Source: Cyclostephanos tholiformis (lineage: Eukaryota > Bacillariophyta > Thalassiosirophyceae > Thalassiosirales > Thalassiosiraceae). From it: a stretch of 12,422 bases of DNA. Within the stretch, counting starts at the first letter, position 1. Every line of letters begins with the position of its first letter. The translations under genes and the position numbers were made by a program. The notes under the pieces are model-generated. The model was not told the origin of the DNA and ran no database searches. It was given only the letters and a program-made list of their open reading frames with translations. Shown piece by piece: positions 1-6,984 of this stretch. Where the stretch lies: positions 1-12,422 of the forward strand of contig JALLPB010000865.1 of the NCBI GenBank assembly GCA_036939975.1, written 5' to 3'.

Positions 1-4
1 TCTG

Positions 5-133
5 CCAAAACATGTTTTGGTTGCCAAAAGTTTTGGTCACAGTACTATTTCCACGAATTCCTACAGTAGCAACTGCCAAAACATGTTTTGGTTGCCATTC
101 TTTTTTTTTGGTTACCAAAACCGATTCTGGCAG
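5..133. repeat. Palindromic CCAAAACATGTTTTGG repeat with inverted partner
   Basis: A perfect 16-base palindrome, ccaaaacatgttttgg, occurs at 5-20 and again at 76-91. Both copies are preceded by ctg and followed by ttgcc. The arm at 73-96 also pairs with 110-133 in inverted orientation (18 of 24 positions), so 73-133 could fold into a hairpin with a T-rich loop. The left copy starts at the window edge, so the full repeat unit is unknown. It could be the end of a foldback element or part of a satellite. Confidence 0.65.
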
Positions 134-584
134 TCAGCTGCCAACTCAAAAATGCAATAGGACACTAATTGATAGTTTGTTTCTGAACTAGCAGTCTACT
201 CAAAAAAAAGGTTTCATAGTTAAATACTACAAAAATATGAAATCATACGATAATTAAAATATGTATGAATCCGTAGTTTATAACTAAGAATTCTAACTTT
301 AAGTATGAAATCTTAGTTTCCCTCAAATCCACTGAATCCAATACAAAATTTTGCCGCAAATTAATCCCCCCTATCAGCTTTTTTCCCCTCGTAGGATCAA
401 TTACCATAGCTACCATAGGCCAAGTTGTCATAAACTATGGCATGCCTAAAAAAATGACAATCTCCTTCTTTCTTATAATATGTATCTATTCCTATGTATA
501 AACAGCTCTGCGCTAAAAATGCAGAAAGCGACTTTCACCGAAATTGCATTTTAAGTTAGGAGTTTGAGAAAACAAGTACTAGAA

Positions 585-645
585 AATGTATGAATAAATG
601 TGGGGCACGTCTGTATGGCATAATGTATGAATAATTGTGGGACAG
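585..645. repeat. Two-copy short tandem duplication, period 37
   Basis: A segment of about 24 bases beginning aatgtatgaataa at 585 recurs at 622 with few differences. In both copies the continuation is a/ttgtggg followed by a short GC-richer tail. It has no coding potential that I can see and is probably a local slippage duplication. Confidence 0.5.
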
Positions 646-854
646 AGTAATAATTTATAAAGTACAAGCTAATAGGGGCTTCACCACTGACTAACAAAGT
701 GTCTTGTATGAGTAGGTATGTAGAATTTTCTTTTGGGGGGGGACTTATTGAGAAAAGGGGGGGATGCTCTGCCGGCTACGGATTCACAGAGATGTAATTC
801 TTCCACAAGCCTTCAAGTAACAGATAAGAGACAGGTAATCTTACCGATATATCA

Positions 855-1043
855 TCGTGTTGATACATTGTCGTGTTGATATATTGTTGTGTTGTTATAT
901 TGTTGTAGTGTTGGAGGTACATAACATATCTACATACCTTCTCGTGGTTATACTGTCATGATGTTATATTGTCATGTTGTCATATTATCATGTTTTTATA
1001 TTGTTGTGGTGTCGGATGTACATAACTTATCTACCTACCTACT
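855..1043. repeat. Higher-order tandem repeat: 16-base units nested in a ~101-base unit
   Basis: Three 16-base units of the type tcgtgttgatatattg run from 855 to 902. They are followed by a non-repeating tail, ttgtagtgttgg-aggtacataacatatctac (903 to about 940). The same arrangement recurs from about 942: diverged 14-16-base units to 1003, then the matching tail from 1004 to about 1043. Equivalent points such as 903 and 1004 lie 101 bases apart. The pattern indicates duplication of a whole block after the 16-base units had formed. No protein signal was seen. Confidence 0.7.
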
Positions 1044-1104
1044 TCTTGCAGCACCTACATACCCGATCTACCCTGATTTATTTATGGTACACACCGACGA
1101 CTAT

Positions 1105-1166
1105 GACACTGACACCGACACCAACACCGACACCAACACTGACACCGACACTGACACCGACACTGA
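1105..1166. repeat. Hexanucleotide GACACY microsatellite
   Basis: About ten near-perfect copies of GACACC or GACACT, with some AACACC variants, run in tandem. One frame reads alternating Asp-Thr and Asn-Thr within a 73-codon ORF, but this follows from the hexamer length and is not evidence of a gene. The array sits directly after the 101-base repeat block. Confidence 0.9.
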
Positions 1167-1194
1167 TGACACACTTTAAATTTTTTTTACATAT

Positions 1195-1694
1195 CTGATT
1201 AATATCTCTTTACCGGGTAAAGGATGCATTTGTGAGCACAAACATGTTTAGGTACTTTGTACGTACTTTTACTACCTATGTAGACTCTGTCTGATACCCC
1301 CCAACCCACAACCATTGGAAAGCTGAGACCCTCCTCTTTCTCCCGATAATATTAGTTTTGGGCTGTACACTCATAAGAATTTGAGATAAATATACAAAAA
1401 GTTGTGGTGTTTTTCTGAAGAATAGACAATGATTGTCTACAAAAATTAAGGTGAAGAAACGTGTTTTGCATAATTATTCTTAGTACTTTTAATCTGTGGA
1501 AGAAAAAATATTGATTTTGACTGGATAGAGCTCACAAGACACCTAGAGATTTTTTCTTTTCTTGTTTTTTTTACTGCATGTTATTGATACACACAGTAGA
1601 ACTACAGTAGGAATAGGATGGAAAATGAAAAATGCTCCGCATGGTCATGCCCGCAAACATGTTCATTTTTTCCCGGTAAAGAGATATGAATTAG
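1195..1694. mobile_element. Possible MITE or foldback element, ~500 bases
   Basis: The segment is bounded by inverted repeats: 1195-1217 pairs with 1672-1694 at 21 of 23 positions, including a perfect 16-base core, atatctctttaccggg (1202-1217 against 1672-1687). Inside the core, weaker inverted similarity continues, and both arms carry an aacatgttt motif. The interior of about 450 bases has no long ORF, which fits a non-autonomous element. I could not identify a convincing target-site duplication, so element boundaries and superfamily are undetermined. A chance 16-base perfect inverted match at this spacing is very unlikely. Confidence 0.5.
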
Positions 1695-1805
1695 GCTAAG
1701 GTTACTAGAATGATTGTTCTGGTGTGACCCATTTTGACGGCCACTTTGATGTGCCAGTGCAAGTCTGACTACATCTCCCAATGAAGTGGGTTCAGATCTT
1801 TGTTA

Positions 1806-2031
1806 GAAGTCACTGGATGCCACCATTGGGCAAGTATTTACTCCATATCATCCTGGTGGCCAACAGGGCACAGAAAACAAAAGAACGATAAAAAATGTAC
1901 CATATTTGTTGGCCATTTTGTTGGCCATGGCGGTGTGCAGGTAGAATACCAAGTGCATCATCTGATGAAGAGGGTCCAGGGCTACAAAGGAAGTCACTAG
2001 TAGATGCCACTGGGCACGTATTGCTTCCAAT
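1806..2031. repeat. Diverged direct duplication, period about 185
   Basis: The sequence at 1806-1846 (starting gaagtcactggatgccac) recurs in diverged form at 1990-2031 (gaagtcactagtagatgccac). Both go on through tgggca-gtatt-ctcca-type sequence. The stretch between contains ttggccattttgttggccat, itself a short internal duplication. No product is recognised. Confidence 0.5.
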
Positions 2032-2255
2032 AGTAGCATTTGAGACAAAAATTTCCGGATTTTTCTGAGTGTTTTCATTGTCGGCCCTCTGAAAAAGGGC
2101 TCAAGGTGATGTCAAGACCCCTAATAACAATAAGGGTATGACATATCAATCAAATGGGAAGGAGTTAAGGAAAATAACTGATACTTGGTTGGGATGGTGG
2201 ACATAGAAGATAACGTTTAAATGATTGATTTCTAAATTGTGTCATATTGACTAAA

Positions 2256-2327
2256 AGTATCGTGAGGGTCTCAGTTTTTGAGACACGGTACTAAAAACTC
2301 TTAAAATGTTACATTTTTAGAGTTTTT
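2256..2327. repeat. Two adjacent hairpins
   Basis: The first hairpin spans 2256-2291. Its stem gtctca/tgagac (2268-2273 with 2279-2284) is extended by agtatcgtg pairing with cacggtact at 8 of 9 positions. The second lies at 2293-2327: arms of 16 bases pair at 15 positions around a 3-base loop (2309-2311). They sit two bases apart in AT-rich non-coding DNA. They could be a relic of a foldback element or a small-RNA precursor; nothing here decides between these. Confidence 0.55.
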
Positions 2328-3488
2328 GCCCCATATTGGCATGCACCACATCACATGGAAAACCGGAAACCATACCACATCACATAAGATTGGATTGCAT
2401 CAGCCTATTTTAAGAACAGGCTTGATGGGACCAAGCACCATTGGTGTCATGTGCTGCGAGGTGCTTCATGCCAATATTGTGCATAGTATGCATGGATGTG
2501 AAACCATCATGAGGTAGATGCAAAGCAGAAGTTGGTGTTTGGTTACCAACAGCAAAGCAGCAAAACAAGTAGAAAATTATCAGGTGCCTTACCTGGAATG
2601 CCATTTGTACAGTGACTGTGACATGGAATTCCATGTTTACTCAGCCCTTTTGTTAGGTTAGATGTAAGTAGAGTTAACAATGCACATTTTAAATAGTAAG
2701 TGCATCAGAAACTGATCCCAAGAAGAATTTGATGGGGCTTGAAATCCTGGTACTGCAATGCCCCTAGGTTAGCTCATTTAATGAGTTCTTCTAGGTGATA
2801 ATAATTCGGCTTATTTAAGTCGCTCATTCAAATTTTGTATTAATTCCTATCTATGTAGAAAAGAGAGATGAAAATATCATACTGGCTCATACATCTGTGT
2901 AGAAGTTAAAAACCATTTGTTTGGTTTCGGATGGGGCAAAGCTTAATTGTTTCTCACAATATTCAAGTGAGGAATAATTATGCTTCACACCCCCAAACCA
3001 ATTTTGATGGTGTGACTACACTACACTTAACTAATTTTATTTTCATAAGTATTTATTTTTACTACTATATAAAGTACTACTCTACGATAATATACTACAA
3101 TACTCACCAGTGAGAACCTTCTTCCTGAAAACATGTGAACCCCCCCCCCAGCCAAAACCAAGCTGAAACTAAATGAAAACTAAATTTATATTGAAAAAAT
3201 ATTGCTGGATAGCTTGGGTTAGTGTGCATCACTATGATGCGACGGCGGCAAAAAAACATGAGAATTACCTTTAAAAAAACTTAGCTTTAGTCAGCAAGCA
3301 CTGCACCGCCTCCTGTAGAAAATAGTAAATAAAATAAAGAAATAGTTAGTTATCTAAAAAATTACATCAACGTGTTGAGTCAATCAAGGTTGATCATGCG
3401 ATGCATCAGAAATCTATTTTTGAAAACATAAACAAATCTATTATCACACAGAATTTAAATAAGTAGTCAGTAACCATCAAAGTTATCC

Positions 3489-3573
3489 TGTAACATTCAT
3501 ATTTCAATCACAACTATAACTCTCAAAAATACTGTTCTGTAACATTACATTGCCACAATGTAAACATAACTCT
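3489..3573. repeat. Diverged tandem duplication, period ~50, with small hairpin
   Basis: The motif tgtaacatt occurs at 3489 and 3538, and ataactct at 3516 and 3566, so two copies of a roughly 50-base unit lie in tandem. The second copy contains a perfect 8-base stem, ttacattg/caatgtaa, with a 3-base loop at 3545-3563. No coding content was seen. Confidence 0.45.
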
Positions 3574-3621
3574 TCTTATCTCTTAATGATTTTTGTAGTC
3601 ATCTTATTTTCATACTACATC

Positions 3622-3824
3622 CTACATATGTAGAGACTATTTTGGAAGAAAAAACCAATGGCGAGTCACAACAACCTCACAAAAATATGAACGGCAACTC
3701 CCTCCCAGCACAACAAACCACACAACACACAACCTAACCTAAAAAAATGGCACCATGATCCCCTCCGCTTGCTGCCCTCCAGCAGTTCCAGTTTTGAAGG
3801 TAAGTCCAATTGCCATACAATGCA
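3622..3824 (+). repeat. Left arm of converging inverted duplication
   Basis: This arm is homologous, in reverse complement, to 4466-4652. Shared landmarks in order are ctacatatgtaga, a tttt-gaa-aaa stretch, gagtc-ac-caacc, gcac-aa-aa-ccacacaac, the exon-like block at 3755-3799, and gtragtccaatygccata. Similarity is patchy with indels, indicating an old duplication. A further fragment, at 3401-3423, matches the sequence just inside the right arm (minus strand 4473-4450, 22 of 24 with one gap), so this is probably a small dispersed repeat family. Confidence 0.6.
3755..3799 (+). other. Exon-like 15-codon ORF ending at a consensus splice donor (left copy)
   Basis: An ATG opens a 15-codon frame, M-I-P-S-A-C-C-P-P-A-V-P-V-L-K, that runs into AAG|GTAAGT, a strong donor. 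The partner at 4535-4491 has the same length, start, frame and donor position. Between the copies, conserved codons are mainly at the start (Met, Pro, Ser, Ala, Cys) and the last Lys, with conservative changes such as Ile/Val. No following exon could be identified, so this may be the first exon of an unknown gene or only a feature carried by the repeat. Confidence 0.25.
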
Positions 3825-4242
3825 CGATCAATCTCAATCTATGGCTACATGGCAATGCATTTTTTTATGTGTAACTATCTTTATCTTTATCTTTATTTTA
3901 TTTGCGATTATTCCATAGGTACCAGCTCAGTGCATGCCGACTTAACTTGAGTTTTAATAGTGAATACTTGCTCTTTTTTCTTGTTCACTTCATTGAATCA
4001 ATGCACACTATCCTCAGCTATCCACTCCTATTTTTTTTGCCAATGCAGCCCAAGTACTCATCATGTTTTGGTATGATTTTGGACGAGGGGGGGGCCGCAC
4101 CATGATCACGCTGTTAACACGGCATAGAGAGGTAGGTTGCGCTTGCATATTTTTTACTTCGTAAATAAAAATACTCAAGTAAAAAGATAGTGTTAAATAA
4201 TTTGTAGTCATACCATCCGATAAACCAGAAATGGTTTTGGAC

Positions 4243-4300
4243 GGTGCAAAGGATGCTTCTTTCTCACAAAAATTGTGAGATAAAAAACATCTTTTGCACC
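4243..4300. repeat. 58-base imperfect hairpin
   Basis: Outer arms ggtgcaaaggatg (4243-4255) and catcttttgcacc (4288-4300) pair at 12 of 13 positions. Inner arms ctcacaa (4263-4269) and ttgtgag (4273-4279) pair perfectly around a 3-base loop, and an internal loop separates the two stems. It lies between the two arms of the inverted duplication at 3622-4652. It could be a foldback transposon remnant or an expressed hairpin RNA. Confidence 0.55.
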
Positions 4301-4465
4301 ATTCTACCCTGATTTTTTTAATAGTCTTATTTATTCTACATAAGAATTCAGTATTGGATGGGTGACAGAAATGTTTACATTATGCAAAATGTTAACACAG
4401 TTGCAATGGCCTTGCAACAAAAATTGTTGAAATCCAATGCTTACCATTATCAAAAATAGGGTTTC

Positions 4466-4652
4466 TGATGCATATGGCGATTGGACTCACCTTAAAAATT
4501 GAAGCCAATTGAGGGCGGCAGGCTGAGGGGACCATGTTGGTCATGTTTTATGTTTTTTTTGGTTGTGAGTTGTGTGTTTTTTGGTGCAGGAGCGGCGGTT
4601 GGTTGATGAGAGTCCGCCTTTTGTCTCAGTGTTTCAAAAAAATCTACATACA
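4466..4652 (-). repeat. Right arm of converging inverted duplication
   Basis: This is the reverse-complement partner of 3622-3824. Read on the minus strand from 4652 downwards it shows the same order of landmarks: ctatgtatgtaga, a tttttgaaac stretch, caaccaaccgcc, gcaccaaaaaacacacaac, the exon-like block, then ggtgagtccaatcgccata. The two arms point towards each other across about 640 bases, and that spacer itself contains the hairpin at 4243-4300. Confidence 0.6.
4491..4535 (-). other. Exon-like 15-codon ORF ending at a consensus splice donor (right copy)
   Basis: Read on the minus strand, the ATG at 4535 opens the frame M-V-P-S-A-C-R-P-Q-L-A-S-I-F-K and runs into AAG|GTGAGT. It matches the left copy (3755-3799) in length, frame and donor position with no indel inside the 45 bases, although the flanks do contain indels. 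That contrast hints at past coding constraint. Identity is too low and the block too short to be sure, and no downstream exon is recognised. Confidence 0.25.
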
Positions 4653-5797
4653 TAGGGTTTAATATTATATGTAGACTCCAAATTTATTTCTTCATTTTCA
4701 CTCCTACACACATCGGGATTTCGTATGAAAAAAAGGCAGCATCTTCCCCATTGGTTTCTAAGAAGCAATTTAATTCAATTAGACAAAAATTGCCGAAGTT
4801 ATTAGATTTTCATCAGCTATGTGCATAGAACTACATTAGGTGAAAAAAGAAAAAGGAAGAAAAGTGAACTGAAAACTTAATATTTTCACACATCACAACT
4901 CGTAGACAAGGGATTTCCCTTCCCAGACATAGAAAGCAGTTGTGAAATTAGAAAATCAAAATTTATTTCCAATTCTATGCAATATTCATGTGATATGCAT
5001 ACATACAAAGGAGAAAAGCAAAATATAAGTCCATTAAAAGGATTTTTTGTCCTATATTACGAAATTCCAAGATAACATGGGGCATGGTTCTGTTTCTGAT
5101 GTGTACTAATGTGATCAGAATCATCATACTATTAAACAGATAGGCACTACTCCAACTGGTGCACTAACTTGTGTCCCAATGAGTTCAGTTGCAAACTGGT
5201 TTCCATCCTGTGTGGTACAAAATGTTACAAAAATCCCTCTCTGGTATTAACATCTGTAGAAATTTAATGATTCCTATGCTGAAAAAACGATTGCTAGAAT
5301 TTCAGAATTCTATTGGAGAGGATCTTTACAAAATGAGAAAAAATATTTGCTTACTTGAGTACAAAATAGTAATACACGATGCAAACCCTCTCATTAATTA
5401 TCAATGTAGGAAAAGTATGCAAAAATTATCATGAGCATCCACAATCCTAAAATAGAACACCACCATGGTAAAGCCTATTGCCAGGTCTAACAGCCCGCCT
5501 ATTGCAAATTGGCCCATACTCTTGTGGCATCACCCTTGCGATATGTTGGTCGAGGGCACTGTTGAAGGGGTTTTATTAATGTTGTAGATCGGCAAAGATA
5601 TATATTTATTTGGTGAACTGAGTTATTTTATTTTATTTTTTCCTCCTCCCAACTCGATTGCCCCCAAAACGATCGAATCATGCTCCCCTCACATCCCCTC
5701 CCAGTTGCTTCTCGTGTCCTATCCTTCCTATGTCAATCCCACGTGGTTTCAGTTGGTTGCTGGGTTTTAATTCATTGCGTACTCTCTGCTAAAGGCC

Positions 5798-6453
5798 ATG
5801 ACTGATTTTTTCTTTTATTATTTTGTTGATCAATTCAATGGCCAAAATGATGACACGACATTTTCCAGCATGTTGAATGCGGGCCAACTATGGCACTACA
5901 GCAACGATGATGAAATGAGAAGCGACAATGAAGCTGACAACGAAGCTGATGACAAAGCTGATGAATCAATGACAAATATGATGACAAAGCTGACAAAAAA
6001 GCGATGACAAAGCTGATGACAAAGCTGATAACTCAGTGATGACAAGGCTGACAGCGACGACAAAGCTGATGATGAGCATCAACAAAGCTGAGGATAGATA
6101 AAGCTGATGATGAATTAATGTCCCTGAAGCCACCCCCAAAGTTGCCCCAAAACCCTCCCCCAAAGCCGCCCTTGAAGACGACCTTAATGACGACATCGAA
6201 GATGGCCACGAAGATGTGGTGTCCATTCAGGACGACCCCCCACAGAGTGAAAAGCCACACCCCAAAAGAAGCCCCACACCGACTAAGTCGCCATGATACC
6301 CCCCCTGCCAAAAATCACAATTTAAATGATGAGGTCAGCAACAATGATGGCAATGGCGACATACCAGATGACCTCAAAGATGCTGCCCACGAGGCTGCAA
6401 CAAAGGATTCTGTGTGTGAACAAAAAATAATAATCGCATCAAAAAAATCTTGA
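5798..6453 (+). pseudogene. Frame-broken remains of an acidic repeat protein gene (hypothetical)
   Basis: No family is recognised. From the ATG at 5798 one frame runs 69 codons to a TGA at 6005-6007 and becomes rich in Asp, Glu and Ala. From about 5936 to 6112 the DNA is a diverged 15-base repeat, GATGACAAAGCTGAT, encoding D-D-K-A-D. Small indels move this reading through different frames several times. From 6120 a frame reads a Pro/Lys segment (V-P-E-A-T-P-K) and then an acidic one (D-D-L-N-D-D-I-E-D-G) until TGA at 6294. Sensible acidic sequence then returns in the next frame up to TGA 6451-6453. At least four frame changes are needed, so a decayed gene is the best reading. Unseen short introns or a non-coding minisatellite are alternatives. 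Confidence 0.4.
5936..6112 (+). repeat. Diverged 15-base minisatellite GATGACAAAGCTGAT
   Basis: Multiple full and partial copies of the 15-base unit are present, most often as the shorter core gatgacaaagctga. The unit length is a multiple of three, so an intact array would keep one frame and encode D-D-K-A-D repeats. Here indels between copies break the frame repeatedly. It forms the middle of the degraded ORF at 5798-6453. Confidence 0.7.
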
Positions 6454-6469
6454 TATCCCTTTGATCTTT

Positions 6470-6664
6470 TTTCCCGCCCGCCCTCTCCTTTCTCGTCTTT
6501 TCGCGCCACACTTTGAATTCGCATTGCTATAAATTTTGAAATCAACGTTTAGTCGACTTTCCGCAAAATGGGAGGCTTCCCATTTTCTATCTACTTATTC
6601 CTTCGTTTCGAAGATGGGGGCGCCACCTCAAATGATGATTTCAAGGCCCAATCAATTTTCCCGC
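6470..6664 (+). promoter_or_regulatory. Cluster of three E2F-like sites upstream of the 6985 gene
   Basis: The E2F/DP consensus TTTSSCGC is matched at 6470-6477 (tttcccgc), 6499-6506 (tttcgcgc) and 6657-6664 (tttcccgc). The first and third share the longer context ttttcccgcccgcc. They lie 515 to 320 bases before the ATG at 6985. A perfect 9-base hairpin (6565-6573 with 6578-6586, loop ggct) lies between them. Isolated matches to this short consensus also occur elsewhere in the window (3245, 9138, 11341), so function is unproven; the argument rests on the clustering and the shared context. Confidence 0.3.
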
Positions 6665-6984
6665 CCGCCCCCCATTTTTTTTTCGGCGCCGACCCAATCA
6701 CAAAACATGTCTCCGAGAGATATTAAATTTTTTTTGAGAAGGATCAAGGATCAACCATGAGCCCCTCAAACCAAACTTCCCATTATTGACAAATTCCAAC
6801 AGCGCTCCTACTTCCTCACTCATTCGACTACCTAGAATAATTCCAAGAGTGACGACGTACCTAATATCATGTCACGCGTTCAGTAGATGGGTGGGGAGTC
6901 GGACTTCCTCCTTCCAGCTCTATATCCCTCCCTCCCATTTCTCTTTCCTCGATCGGCAATATCTGCCACCTCAAACCTGAACAG

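Larger units (their letters stand above)
1..5790. other. AT-rich, gene-poor, repeat-rich region
   Basis: No protein family is recognisable in any frame here. The longest open stretches are about 60-80 codons and look like chance ORFs in AT-rich DNA. The sequence holds microsatellites, short diverged tandem duplications, palindromes and foldback elements, listed separately. Homopolymer runs of A, T, G and C are common. Composition changes towards GC-rich after about 5640-6985, where coding sequence begins. Small exons with unusual composition cannot be excluded by eye; the only exon-like candidates I found are the pair at 3755-3799 and 4491-4535. Confidence 0.7.

Noticed and set aside
958..1198. 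Overlapping ORFs with Asp-Thr or Pro-Thr repeats
   Set aside because: The frames stay open only because the GACACY hexamer lacks stop codons. No conserved sequence surrounds it.
3902..4105. Possible second exon after the left exon-like block
   Set aside because: An acceptor-like ccatag precedes gtaccag near 3918, but the following 60-codon frame shows no similarity to anything on the opposite arm and has no protein signature.
5189..5434. 81-codon ORF in AT-rich DNA
   Set aside because: It starts at TTG, is rich in Lys, Ile and Asn as random AT-rich sequence would be, and matches no family I know.
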